Source of the DNA: Streptomyces bungoensis
Lineage (GTDB): Bacteria; Actinomycetota; Actinomycetes; Streptomycetales; Streptomycetaceae
Assembly (NCBI RefSeq): GCF_001514215.1
Contig: NZ_KQ948856.1
Coordinates: 186,001-250,000 of the forward strand
Length of the DNA stretch: 64,000 nt
Direction: 5' to 3'
This document shows positions 41,400-49,980 of the stretch, piece by piece. The number at the start of each line of letters is the position of its first letter. Position 1 is the stretch's first letter. Under the pieces are notes generated by a model. It worked only from the letters and a program-made list of their open reading frames with translations. It did not search any database and was not told where the DNA came from. The position numbers were made by a program, and so were the translations under genes.

Positions 41400-43118
41400 G
41401 TGGCCCGGCCCAACGACGAGGTCGAGGCGCTCCTGCGGGAGTACGCCGACCTCATCGCGATCACGGGGGGCGACGCCTTCAGGGCGCGCGCCTACGAGAA
41501 GGCCGCGCGTTCCATCGGCGGGTATCCGGCGGACGTCTCCCACCTGGACGCGGAGGGCCTGCGGGAGATCCCGAACGTGGGCCGGTCGATCGCCGACAAG
41601 GTGCTGGAGTACCTGCGCACCGGCCGCATCGCCCTGGTGGAGGAGCGCCGGGCGAGGATCCCGGCGGGAGTCCGGGAGCTGATCAGGATCCCGACGCTGG
41701 GCCCGAAGAAGGCGCTGCGGCTCTACGAGGACCTGCACGTCTCGTCGGTGGACGAACTGGCGTCGGCCATCGAGGCGGACGCGCTGGCCGATCTGAGGGG
41801 GTTCGGCGAGAAGACGCAGGACAACATCCGGCACGGCATCGAGCTGCTGCGGCGGGCGGGCTCCCGGATCCCGCTGTCGGCGGCGCTGGAGACCGCCGAG
41901 GAGATCGTCGGCGAGCTGTCGCGGGTGACGGGCTGCCGGCGCTGCGCCTACGCGGGGTCGCTGCGCCGGATGCGGGAGACGGTCGGGGACCTCGACGTGC
42001 TGGTCGCGGCGGAGCGTTCGGCGCCGTTCATGGCGGCGCTGTGCGACCTGCCCGCGACCGCCGAGGTGGTGGCGCGGGGCACGAAGAAGACGTCGGTGCG
42101 CACCGCCGGGGGCCTCCAGGTGGACCTGCGGGTGCTGCCTCCGGCCTCGTGGGGCGCCGGCCTGCAGTACTTCACCGGGTCCAAGGCGCACAACATCCGC
42201 ACCCGCACCATCGCCGTGCACCAGGGGCTGAAGCTGTCCGAGTACGGGCTGTTCGACGCCGGGAGCGGCCGGTCGCTGGCCTCGCGGACGGAGGAGGAGG
42301 TGTACGCGCGGCTCGGGCTGCCGTGGATCCCGCCGACGCTGCGGGAGGACCGGGGGGAGATCGAGGCGGCGCTGCGCGGTGAGCTGCCGGAGGTGGTGAC
42401 CGAGCGGGACATCCGGGGTGACCTGCACACCCACACGGACCTGACCGACGGTCTCGCGCCGCTGGAGCAGATGGTGGAGGCCGCGGCGGCGCGGGGGTAC
42501 GCGTACTACGCGGTCACCGACCACGCGCCCGACCTGTACATGCAGCGGATGACCGACGAGAAGATCCTCGCCCAGCGGGAGCGGCTGCGGGAGCTGGACG
42601 GCGTGCACCACGGGATGCGGCTGCTGCACGGTACGGAGCTGAACATCGGCCCCGAGGGGGACGTGGACTGGCCGGAGGACTTCCTGGCCGGTTTCGACCT
42701 GTGCGTGGCCTCCCTGCACTCCCACTTCGACCAGGACCGCGCGGCGCTGACCCGGCGGCTGGTGCGGGCGTGCGAGAACCCGTACGTGCACGTCATCGGG
42801 CATCCGACGACCCGGCTGATCGGCCGGCGGCCGGGGGTGGACGCGGACTGGGACGCGGTGTTCGCCGCGTGCGCCCGCACCGGCACCGCGCTGGAGGTCA
42901 ACGCGCAGCCCGACCGGCTGGACCTGTGCGACGAGGACATCCTGCGGGCCCGGGACCACGGTGTGCGGTTCGCGGTGAACACCGACGCCCACTCGGTGCG
43001 CCAGCTCGCCCATCTGCGCTACGGCGTGGGCACCGCCCAGCGGGGCTGGCTGACCCGGGAGGACGTGATCAACGCCTGGCCGCTGAGCCGGCTGCGCCGG
43101 TTCCTGCGCGGGGGGTGA
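41400..43118 (+). CDS. polX: PolX-type DNA polymerase/PHP-domain protein
   Basis: 572 residues. An N-terminal helix-hairpin-helix region (about 1-130), a polymerase beta-like palm with YAGSLRRMRETVGDLDVLV (the G-S and D-x-D of the nucleotidyltransferase fold, about 185-205) and VDLRVL, then a C-terminal PHP phosphoesterase domain (about 330-572) with metal motifs GDLHTHTDLTDG, TDHAPD, HSHFD and NTDAHS. Bacterial PolX fills short gaps and trims 3' ends in base-excision repair. TAGACT (41388-41393) ends 6 nt before GTG 41400, so it is probably leaderless. Confidence 0.94.
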   Translation: MARPNDEVEALLREYADLIAITGGDAFRARAYEKAARSIGGYPADVSHLDAEGLREIPNVGRSIADKVLEYLRTGRIALVEERRARIPAGVRELIRIPTLGPKKALRLYEDLHVSSVDELASAIEADALADLRGFGEKTQDNIRHGIELLRRAGSRIPLSAALETAEEIVGELSRVTGCRRCAYAGSLRRMRETVGDLDVLVAAERSAPFMAALCDLPATAEVVARGTKKTSVRTAGGLQVDLRVLPPASWGAGLQYFTGSKAHNIRTRTIAVHQGLKLSEYGLFDAGSGRSLASRTEEEVYARLGLPWIPPTLREDRGEIEAALRGELPEVVTERDIRGDLHTHTDLTDGLAPLEQMVEAAAARGYAYYAVTDHAPDLYMQRMTDEKILAQRERLRELDGVHHGMRLLHGTELNIGPEGDVDWPEDFLAGFDLCVASLHSHFDQDRAALTRRLVRACENPYVHVIGHPTTRLIGRRPGVDADWDAVFAACARTGTALEVNAQPDRLDLCDEDILRARDHGVRFAVNTDAHSVRQLAHLRYGVGTAQRGWLTREDVINAWPLSRLRRFLRGG

Positions 43119-43124
43119 GCCGGC

Positions 43125-44240
43125 TCAGTCCGGGGGCCGGAGGGTGAGCGTGCCGTCGGGCTCCTGCCCGGTCCGGGTGCCGAGCGGCCGGCCGTACCGG
43201 TCCAGGACGCCGCACAGCCAGGCGGCGTCCTCGGCGGTGGCGTGCTCCAGGCGCATGCGCCGGGCCCGCAGGGGCACCATGCGCAGGCCCGCCAGGCGCC
43301 CGGTGCCGGTCTCGACGGAGGCCAGGTGGAGCAGGCGCAGGTCGTCGCGGTAGTGCTCGTGGCCGCCGATGCCCTCGTAGTCGTTCACGAGGTCGCCGCA
43401 GCCGTAGAGGACGAGTTTTCCGTGGTGGACCTCCGCCGGGCGCGGGTGGTGGGAGGAGTGGCCGTGGACGATGTCCGCGCCGGCGTCGAGGAGGGCGTGG
43501 GCGAAGCGGATCTCGGTGCGGGAGGCGGGGTAGCCCCAGTTGGGGCCCCAGTGGACGGAGGCGACGACGAGGTCGCCGGGCCGTGCTGTCTGGCGGACGC
43601 GGTCGGCGAAGAGGGCGGCGGCGCCCGCGGTGGGCGCGTCGACCAGGGCGAGGCCGGCCCGTTCCGGTGTGGCGGCCCAGCTGTGCGGGATGCCGCTGGT
43701 GGGCAGGCCGAAGGAGAAGACGAGGACGCGCCCGCCGCCGGGTGCGGGGACGGTCGCGGGCCGCCAGGCCGCCGTCGCGTCCCGGCCGGCGCCGGCCGTG
43801 CGCAGTCCGGCGGCGGCGAGGGAGTCGAGCGTCTCGGTCAGGCCGAGGGGCCCGAAGTCGAGGACGTGGTTGTTGGCGAGGGTGCAGACGTCGGGGCGGG
43901 CGGCGGTGAGGCAGGGCAGGTTGGCCGGGTGCATGCGGTAGTGGACGCCCTTGCCGGGGGCGAAGTCGCCGTCCTGGGTGACGGCGGTCTCCAGGTTGAT
44001 CACCCGTACGGCGGGTGCGGCGCGGTCGAGGACCGCCAGCGCCTCGCCCCACGGCCAGGTGTGGTCCACCGGCCGGGGTATCGGGCCGTTGGCCGCCTCG
44101 GCGAGGGCGACGTAGCCGCGGGCGTCGCGCAGGTAGTCCTCGCGCAGGGCCGGGTCGCCGGGGTGCGGGAGGATCTGGTCGACGCCCCGGCCGAGCATGA
44201 CGTCGCCGGCCAGGAACAGGGTGACGGTCCGGGCGTCCAT
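43125..44240 (-). CDS. CapA-family metallophosphatase-like protein
   Basis: A 371-residue member of the CapA/PgsA family, related to poly-gamma-glutamate synthesis protein CapA. It has the calcineurin-like motifs FLAGDVMLGRG, NLETAVT, LANNHVLDFG, VVASVHWGPNW and HGHSSHHPRP. No signal peptide is seen, unlike capsule-associated CapA, so it is likely a cytoplasmic phosphoesterase. It starts 9 nt after the phosphoribosyltransferase/hydrolase fusion and is the third gene of that operon. It converges on polX with a 6-nt gap. Confidence 0.9.
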   Translation of the reverse strand: MDARTVTLFLAGDVMLGRGVDQILPHPGDPALREDYLRDARGYVALAEAANGPIPRPVDHTWPWGEALAVLDRAAPAVRVINLETAVTQDGDFAPGKGVHYRMHPANLPCLTAARPDVCTLANNHVLDFGPLGLTETLDSLAAAGLRTAGAGRDATAAWRPATVPAPGGGRVLVFSFGLPTSGIPHSWAATPERAGLALVDAPTAGAAALFADRVRQTARPGDLVVASVHWGPNWGYPASRTEIRFAHALLDAGADIVHGHSSHHPRPAEVHHGKLVLYGCGDLVNDYEGIGGHEHYRDDLRLLHLASVETGTGRLAGLRMVPLRARRMRLEHATAEDAAWLCGVLDRYGRPLGTRTGQEPDGTLTLRPPD

Positions 44241-44249
44241 GGTCCCCGC

Positions 44250-45554
44250 CTACACGTGCGCGGGCGCCATGTGGTCGGTGAACCAGTCGCGGGCCAGTTC
44301 GGTCACCCGCTCCAGCGTGCCGGGCTCCTCGAAAAGGTGGGTGGCGCCGGGGACGACCTCGAGCCGGTTCTCGCAGCGCAGGCGCGCCTGTGCCTGCCGG
44401 TTGAGGTCGAGGACCAGCCGGTCCGCGCCGCCCACGACGAGCAGGGTGGGCGCCGTCACCTCGGGCAGCCGGGGCCCGGCGAGGTCGGGCCGGCCGCCGC
44501 GGGAGACGACCGCGGCGGGACGGGTGCCGGGTTCGGCGGCGGCCCACAGGGCGGCGGCCGCGCCGGTACTGGCGCCGAAGTAGCCGAGGGCGAGCCCCGC
44601 GGTGCCGGGCTGCTCGCGCAGCCACCCGGTGACGCCGCCCAGCCGGCCGGCCAGCAGGCCGATGTCGAAGACGTTGGCCCGGTCGCGTTCCTCGTCCTCG
44701 GTGAGCAGGTCGAACAGCAGGGTGCCGAGTCCGGCCCGGTTCAGGCCGGTGGCGACGAACCGGTTGCGGGGGCTGTGCCGGCTGCTGCCGCTGCCGTGGA
44801 CGAAGGCGACGACGCCGGTGGCGCCCTCGGGCAGCGTGAGCCGCCCGCGCAGCCACACGGCGCCGGCCGGGATCTCCACCTCCCGGTCCTCGCAGCCGCC
44901 GGCGGCGGGGCGGTGGCGGCGGTCGGCCGCGTGCCGCAGGCAGGCGGTGACCTCCTCGTCGTCGACCTGGGTGAAGTCGCCGTAGAACTGGCCGATGGCG
45001 AAGAAGTCCCGGGGGGTCTCCAGGCAGACGACGTCGTCGGCGTCGTCGCCCAGCCGGCCGGCGAAGGAGCGGGGTGCGACGGGTACGGCCAGCACGATGC
45101 GGGCCGCGCCGCGCGCGCGGGCGACGCGGCAGGCCGCCCGTGCGGTGGAGCCGGTGGCGATGCCGTCGTCGACGACCACGACGGTCCGTCCGGCGACCGG
45201 GACGGGGTGGCGCTCGCCCCGGTACCGTGCGGCCCGCTGCGCGAGGACCGCGCGTTCGTGGTCCTCGACCCGGGCCAGGTCCGCCGTGCTCACCCCGGTG
45301 GCGCGCAGCACGTCCTCGTTGACGACGCGTACGCCGTCCTCGCCGATCGCGCCCATCCCGAGTTCCGGCTGGTAGGGCACGCCCAGCTTGCGGACCAGGC
45401 AGACGTCCAGCGGGGCGTCGAGGGCCTCGGCGACCAGCGCGGCGACCGGGACGCCGCCTCGGGGCAGGCCGAGGACGACCGGGTGCTGGTCCCTGAGGTG
45501 GGCGAGCCGGGCGGCGAGCCGCCGTCCCGCGTCGGTCCGGTCCCTGAAGGGCAT
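44250..45554 (-). CDS. Phosphoribosyltransferase-alpha/beta hydrolase fusion
   Basis: 434 residues. Residues 1-215 are a type I phosphoribosyltransferase with PRPP loop VVVVDDGIATGST (126-138) and N-terminal LGLPRGGVPVA. Residues 225-434 are a dienelactone-hydrolase-like alpha/beta hydrolase with oxyanion motif FVHGSGSSRHSPRN, nucleophile Ser329 in YFGASTGAA and late His in ATHLFEEPG. The same fusion exists in mycobacteria (Rv0571c, from memory). Substrates are unknown. ATG 45554 has GAGGTG 7 nt upstream. It follows the DUF1876 gene by 11 nt. Confidence 0.93.
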   Translation of the reverse strand: MPFRDRTDAGRRLAARLAHLRDQHPVVLGLPRGGVPVAALVAEALDAPLDVCLVRKLGVPYQPELGMGAIGEDGVRVVNEDVLRATGVSTADLARVEDHERAVLAQRAARYRGERHPVPVAGRTVVVVDDGIATGSTARAACRVARARGAARIVLAVPVAPRSFAGRLGDDADDVVCLETPRDFFAIGQFYGDFTQVDDEEVTACLRHAADRRHRPAAGGCEDREVEIPAGAVWLRGRLTLPEGATGVVAFVHGSGSSRHSPRNRFVATGLNRAGLGTLLFDLLTEDEERDRANVFDIGLLAGRLGGVTGWLREQPGTAGLALGYFGASTGAAAALWAAAEPGTRPAAVVSRGGRPDLAGPRLPEVTAPTLLVVGGADRLVLDLNRQAQARLRCENRLEVVPGATHLFEEPGTLERVTELARDWFTDHMAPAHV

Positions 45555-45565
45555 GGCGGACCACC

Positions 45566-45877
45566 TCACTCCGCGGGCTGCCACAGCGGCGCGGGCGTCT
45601 CCGTCTCGGTCGCGCCGAGCGCCTTCATGTCGCCGTTGGCCGCGCGCAGCAGCAGCCGGCCCATGGCGATCAGGGCGCGTCCGGCGGCCAGTTCGTCACC
45701 GATCTCCGGCACCGCCATGTCGTAGGGGTTCCGGCGGGCCTCCGCGCGGCTCTCCAGAATGTTGTCGCCGGTGTCCAGGACGATCCGGGCCGTGGTGTCC
45801 GGGTCGTGTTCGGACAGGTAGAGCTCGAGCCGCCACTCCTTGACCGACGGCGGCCGGCCGCTCATGGGTCGGGTCAT
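45566..45877 (-). CDS. DUF1876 domain protein
   Basis: A 103-residue protein with the DUF1876 core KEWRLELYLSEHD...TARIVLDTGDNILESRAEARRNPYDMAVPEIGDELAAGRAL. Its mycobacterial relative Rv1738 is strongly hypoxia-induced and resembles ribosome hibernation factors in fold, as I recall. ATG 45877 has GGAGG 9 nt upstream. It is first of three tightly packed genes (gaps of 11 and 9 nt), so it likely shares regulation with the fusion enzyme and CapA-like protein. Confidence 0.9.
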   Translation of the reverse strand: MTRPMSGRPPSVKEWRLELYLSEHDPDTTARIVLDTGDNILESRAEARRNPYDMAVPEIGDELAAGRALIAMGRLLLRAANGDMKALGATETETPAPLWQPAE

Positions 45878-45912
45878 CGTCCGTCCCTCCTCACCGTTGC
45901 GCGAGGCCGCGG

Positions 45913-45928
45913 GACGCGCCGGTGCGTC
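45913..45928. promoter_or_regulatory. Inverted repeat between the DUF1876 operon and ychJ
   Basis: GACGC (45913-45917) and GCGTC (45924-45928) flank 6 nt within the 115-nt divergent promoter region. It is a candidate operator; I see no clear match to the mycobacterial DosR box. Confidence 0.3.
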
Positions 45929-45992
45929 ACCCCTTCCACTGTGCACCGCGACCGCGTCCGGCGCTTCCCGGATCGCGGGGCAGAATGGGGCC

Positions 45993-46367
45993 ATGACCCC
46001 GCGTTCCTGTCCGTGCGGCCGTACCGAGTCCTACGACGCCTGCTGCGGCCGCTACCACGCGGGTGCGGCGGCCGCGCCGACCGCGGAGGCCCTGATGCGC
46101 TCGCGCTACAGCGCGTTCGTCAAGGGGGACACGGGCTACCTGCTGCGCACCTGGCATCCCCGGACCCGGCCGGAGCGGCTGGACCTGGACCCCCGGATGC
46201 GGTGGACCGGCCTGGAGATCCTGGACGCCACCGGCGGCTCCGCGTTCCACGGCACGGGCACGGTGACGTTCCGCGCCTCCTACCGGGGCGGTTCGCTGCA
46301 CGAGCGGAGCCGGTTCGAGCGGGTGGCCGGGGCGTGGGTGTACGTCGACGGGGACTTCCCGGAGTAG
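45993..46367 (+). CDS. YchJ family (UPF0225) protein
   Basis: 124 residues. A SEC-C-like zinc motif at the N-terminus (CPCGRTESYDACCGRYH) is followed by the NTF2-like YchJ domain with EALMRSRYSAFVKGD and LRTWHPRTRP. Function unknown; SEC-C motifs bind zinc and often mediate protein contacts. CAGAAT (45981-45986) ends 6 nt before ATG 45993 and no ribosome site is seen, consistent with leaderless translation. It converges on gntR. Confidence 0.9.
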   Translation: MTPRSCPCGRTESYDACCGRYHAGAAAAPTAEALMRSRYSAFVKGDTGYLLRTWHPRTRPERLDLDPRMRWTGLEILDATGGSAFHGTGTVTFRASYRGGSLHERSRFERVAGAWVYVDGDFPE

Positions 46368-46397
46368 TCCCGCCGGCGCCGGTCCCGGCCGGGCCCG

Positions 46398-47099
46398 TCA
46401 CGGGGCCAGGATGTCCAGTTCCTCCAGGGCGCCGACGGTGATCTCCCGGGTGAGCTTCTCGGCGCGGGCCCCGTCGCCCTCCCGTACCGCCTCGGCGACC
46501 TGCACGTGCAGGGTGACGGCGGCCGGGTCGGGGTCCTCGAACATCACCTCGTGGTGGGTGCGGCCGGCCAGCACCTCGGCGACGACGTCGCCGAGGCGGG
46601 CGAACATCTCGTTGCCGGAGGCCGTGAGGACGACCCGGTGGAAGGCGATGTCGTGGACCAGGTACTCCTCCAGCCGGTGGCCGCGGGAGTTGGCGACCAT
46701 GCCGAGCGCGCACTCCGTGAGTTCGGCGCACTGCTCGGGGGTGGCGTGCTGGGCGGCGAGGCCGGCCGCCACGGGTTCGATCGCGGAGCGCAGCACGGTC
46801 AGGGAGCGCAGCTGGTGCGGGCGGTCGGCGCCGGCCAGCCGCCAGCGGATGACCTGCGGGTCGTAGACGTTCCACTCGCACTTGGGGCGGACGGTGACGC
46901 CCACCCGGCGGCGGGAGGCGACCAGGTGCATGGACTCCAGGACGCGGACGGCCTCCCGCATCACGGAGCGTGACACCTCGAAGCCCTGTGCGAGCTCGTC
47001 GGTCCGCAGGACGCTGCCCGGCGGGTACTCGCCCGCAGTGATCGCGGGGCCGAGGGTGTCGAGTACGCGGCCGTGCAGCCCCCGGCCCGGTGTGGTCAT
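46398..47099 (-). CDS. gntR: GntR-family repressor of the gluconate operon
   Basis: 233 residues. A winged helix (about 5-70, LAQGFEVSRSVMREAVRVLES) precedes an FCD domain (about 95-225). Position divergent from gntK-gntP and the shared intergenic palindrome support repression of gluconate genes with gluconate or a phosphorylated derivative as inducer. ATG 47099 is used. From memory the same arrangement exists in S. coelicolor (SCO1678-SCO1680). Confidence 0.93.
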   Translation of the reverse strand: MTTPGRGLHGRVLDTLGPAITAGEYPPGSVLRTDELAQGFEVSRSVMREAVRVLESMHLVASRRRVGVTVRPKCEWNVYDPQVIRWRLAGADRPHQLRSLTVLRSAIEPVAAGLAAQHATPEQCAELTECALGMVANSRGHRLEEYLVHDIAFHRVVLTASGNEMFARLGDVVAEVLAGRTHHEVMFEDPDPAAVTLHVQVAEAVREGDGARAEKLTREITVGALEELDILAP

Positions 47100-47133
47100 G
47101 CACTCAGCGTACGGCGTGGATCACCCTCTCAAA

Positions 47134-47144
47134 AAGTCAGACTT
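47134..47144. promoter_or_regulatory. Candidate GntR operator in the gntR-gntK region
   Basis: AAGTC-A-GACTT is perfectly symmetric and lies in an unusually AT-rich stretch (about 47129-47190), 35 nt before gntR. It is a plausible shared site for both divergent promoters. Confidence 0.5.
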
Positions 47145-47239
47145 ATACGTCACAGACTCTTGAATTTGTCGTACCTAATGGGTTTCAGTGTGGCGACGCC
47201 GATGTGGCGTCGGATGTCGAGGAAGACAGCGAGGCAGGC

Positions 47240-47758
47240 ATGCGCACCCCTCAGGTCGTCGTCGTGATGGGCGTCGCCGGGACGGGCAAGACCACGATCG
47301 GTCCGTTGCTCGCCGCCCGGCTGGGCGTCCCGTACGCCGAGGGCGACGACTTCCACCCGCAGGCCAACATCGACAAGATGACGGCCGGGGTCCCGCTCGA
47401 GGACGCGGACCGGTGGCCGTGGCTGGACGCCATCGGCCACTGGGCGCACGGGCGGGCCGGGCTCGGCGGGGTGGTCAGCAGCTCGGCGCTGAAGCGGTCG
47501 TACCGCGACCGGCTCAGGGCGGCGGCTCCCGGGATCGTGTTCGTGCACCTCACGGGAGACCGGAAGCTGATCGAGGACCGGATGTCCCACCGGCAGGGTC
47601 ACTTCATGCCGACCGCGCTGCTGGACTCCCAGTTCGCGACGCTGCAGCCGCTCGGGCCGGACGAGCGCGGGGTCGCCGTGGACGTCGCCGGCTCCCCGGA
47701 GGAGATCACCGAGCGCGCCGTGCAGGCACTCGACAAGCTTCCCGCCGTCACCCCGTAA
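47240..47758 (+). CDS. gntK: Gluconokinase GntK
   Basis: A 172-residue P-loop kinase making 6-phosphogluconate from gluconate and ATP. Walker A is GVAGTGKTT near residue 11, followed by the family motif YAEGDDFHPQANIDKMTAGVPL (split here only by length) and WLDAIGHW. ATG 47240 gives MRTPQVVVVMGVAG with GAGG 5-6 nt upstream. The 5' leader of about 140 nt from gntR includes the operator. gntP follows 38 nt later. Confidence 0.95.
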   Translation: MRTPQVVVVMGVAGTGKTTIGPLLAARLGVPYAEGDDFHPQANIDKMTAGVPLEDADRWPWLDAIGHWAHGRAGLGGVVSSSALKRSYRDRLRAAAPGIVFVHLTGDRKLIEDRMSHRQGHFMPTALLDSQFATLQPLGPDERGVAVDVAGSPEEITERAVQALDKLPAVTP

Positions 47759-47796
47759 CACCACACCCCCGTCCCCCGTACCTGCAAGGGAAACCC

Positions 47797-49194
47797 GTGA
47801 CCAGACTCAGCGTCGAGATGCTGGCAGCGGACGCGCCTCCGCCGATCACCTCCGCCGGACACGCCCAGCTGGGCATCGCCGTCCTGGTGGGCATCGCCGT
47901 GATCGTCCTGCTCATCACCCAGTTCAAGCTCCACGCCTTCCTGTCCCTGACCATCGGCTCGCTCGCGCTCGGAGCGGTCGCCGGGGCACCGCTCGACAAG
48001 ACCATCGTCAGCTTCACCACCGGGCTCGGCAGCACCGTGGCCGGCGTGGGCGTCCTGATCGCGCTCGGGGCGATCCTGGGCAAGCTCCTCGCCGACTCCG
48101 GCGGCGCCGACCAGATCGTCGACACGATCCTCGCCAAGGCCGGCGGGCGGGCGATGCCGTGGGCGATGGTGCTCATCGCCTCCGTGATCGGTCTGCCGCT
48201 GTTCTTCGAGGTCGGCATCGTGCTGCTGATCCCGGTCGTGCTGATGGTCGCCAAGCGCGGCAACTACTCGCTGATGCGCATCGGCATCCCGGCGCTGGCC
48301 GGCCTGTCGGTCATGCACGGCCTGATCCCGCCGCACCCCGGCCCGCTGGTGGCGATCGACGCGGTCAAGGCCAACCTGGGCGTGACGCTGGCGCTGGGCA
48401 TCCTCGTCGCGATACCGACGGTGGTCATCGCCGGTCCGCTGTTCTCGAAGGTCGCCGCCCGCTGGGTGGACGTGCCCGCCCCCGACCGGATGCTGCCGCA
48501 GCGCCCCTCGGAGGAGCTGGAGCGCCGTCCGGGCTTCGGCGCGACGCTCGCCACCGTGCTGCTGCCGGTGGTGCTCATGCTGGCCAAGGCGCTGGTGGAC
48601 ATCGCCGTCGACGACCCCGCGAACCGGACCCAGCGGGTCTTCGACGTCATCGGTTCCCCGCTGATCGCCCTGCTCGCCGCCGTGATCGTCGGCATCTTCA
48701 CGCTCGGCCGGCCCGCCGGCTTCAGCAAGGACCGCATCCAGCAGACGGTCGAGAAGGGCCTGATGCCCATCGCGGGCATCCTGCTGATCGTCGGCGCCGG
48801 CGGCGGCTTCAAGCAGACGCTGATCGACTGCGGTGTGGGCCAGATGATCCTGGACGTCTCCAAGGACTGGTCGATCCCGGCGCTGCTGCTGGGCTGGCTG
48901 ATCGCGGTCGTGATCCGGCTGGCCACCGGCTCGGCGACGGTGGCGACGGTCTCGGCGGCCGGTCTGGTCGCGCCGCTCGCGGCCGACATGTCCACCACCC
49001 ACGCCGCCCTGCTGGTCCTCGCGATCGGCGCCGGCTCGCTCTTCTTCAGCCACGTCAACGACGCCGGCTTCTGGCTGGTGAAGGAGTACTTCGGGCTGAG
49101 CGTCGGGCAGACCGTCAAGACCTGGTCGGTGATGGAGACCATCATCTCGGTGGTCGCCGGCGGCCTGGTCCTGCTGCTGTCCCTGATCATCTAG
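47797..49194 (+). CDS. gntP: Gluconate:H+ symporter GntP/GntT family
   Basis: A 465-residue permease with about twelve membrane segments. Family motifs are LIALGAILGKLLADSGGADQIV, LPLFFEVGIVLLIPVV, HGLIPPHPGP and RLATGSATVATVSAAG. It imports gluconate for GntK. GTG 47797 has AAGGG 6 nt upstream. It is the second gene of the gntK-gntP-SDR-MDR operon; the SDR gene follows by 13 nt. Confidence 0.95.
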   Translation: MTRLSVEMLAADAPPPITSAGHAQLGIAVLVGIAVIVLLITQFKLHAFLSLTIGSLALGAVAGAPLDKTIVSFTTGLGSTVAGVGVLIALGAILGKLLADSGGADQIVDTILAKAGGRAMPWAMVLIASVIGLPLFFEVGIVLLIPVVLMVAKRGNYSLMRIGIPALAGLSVMHGLIPPHPGPLVAIDAVKANLGVTLALGILVAIPTVVIAGPLFSKVAARWVDVPAPDRMLPQRPSEELERRPGFGATLATVLLPVVLMLAKALVDIAVDDPANRTQRVFDVIGSPLIALLAAVIVGIFTLGRPAGFSKDRIQQTVEKGLMPIAGILLIVGAGGGFKQTLIDCGVGQMILDVSKDWSIPALLLGWLIAVVIRLATGSATVATVSAAGLVAPLAADMSTTHAALLVLAIGAGSLFFSHVNDAGFWLVKEYFGLSVGQTVKTWSVMETIISVVAGGLVLLLSLII

Positions 49195-49207
49195 GAGCGC
49201 CGCGGCG

Positions 49208-49969
49208 ATGACGGCTCACCCCCTCTTCGACATCGGCGGCCGTACGGCCCTGGTCACCGGCTCCAGCCGGGGCATCGGCCTCGCGCTGGCCCGGGGCCTT
49301 GCGGAGGCCGGCTGCACGGTGGTCCTCAACGGGCGCGACGGCGGCCGGCTGGCCGAGGCGGCCGCGGGGCTGCCCGGTGACGTGCGCACGGCTGTGTTCG
49401 ACGTGACCGACGGCGCCTCCGTGGCCGCCGGCATCGCGGACGTCGAGGAGCGGGTGGGCCCGCTCGACATCCTCGTCAACAACGCGGGCATGCAACTGCG
49501 CGCCCCACTCCTGGAGTTCACCGACTCCGACTGGCACCGCGTCCTGGACACCAACCTCACCAGCGCGTTCCTGGTCGGCCGGGAGGCCGCCCGGCGGATG
49601 ACACGGCGCGGCCACGGCAAGATCGTCAACATCTGCTCGCTGCAGAGCGAGGTGGTCCGCCCGGGCATCGCGCCGTACGCGGCGACCAAGGGCGCGCTGA
49701 AGATGCTCACCAAGGGCATGTGCGCGGACTGGGGCCCGTACGGCGTCCAGGTCAACGGCCTCGGGCCGGGCTACATCGAGACGGAGCTGACCCGGCCGCT
49801 CGTCGAGGACGAGGAGTTCAGCGGCTGGGTGCGGCGGCGTACCCCGGCCGGCCGCTGGGGCCGCACCGGCGACCTGGTCGGCGGGCTGCTGTTCCTCGCC
49901 TCGCCGGCCGCGGACTTCGTCGGCGGACAGGTGCTGTACGTCGACGGCGGCATGATGAGTGTGCTGTGA
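49208..49969 (+). CDS. SDR oxidoreductase, gluconate 5-dehydrogenase-like
   Basis: A 253-residue short-chain dehydrogenase. The cofactor motif TGSSRGIG lies at 18-25, NNAG near 92, and the catalytic Ser-Tyr-Lys in NICSLQSE and PYAATKGA. Context with gluconate uptake and an idonate-dehydrogenase-like gene suggests interconversion of gluconate and 5-keto-gluconate (IdnO-like). Substrate assignment is by neighbourhood. It is 11 nt before the next gene. Confidence 0.9.
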   Translation: MTAHPLFDIGGRTALVTGSSRGIGLALARGLAEAGCTVVLNGRDGGRLAEAAAGLPGDVRTAVFDVTDGASVAAGIADVEERVGPLDILVNNAGMQLRAPLLEFTDSDWHRVLDTNLTSAFLVGREAARRMTRRGHGKIVNICSLQSEVVRPGIAPYAATKGALKMLTKGMCADWGPYGVQVNGLGPGYIETELTRPLVEDEEFSGWVRRRTPAGRWGRTGDLVGGLLFLASPAADFVGGQVLYVDGGMMSVL

Positions 49970-49980
49970 GGAGGCCGGTG

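Noticed and set aside
45878..45992. DosR-type box before the DUF1876 operon
   Set aside because: I looked for the GGGACT-type palindrome and found only GACGC-N6-GCGTC, which is not a clear match.
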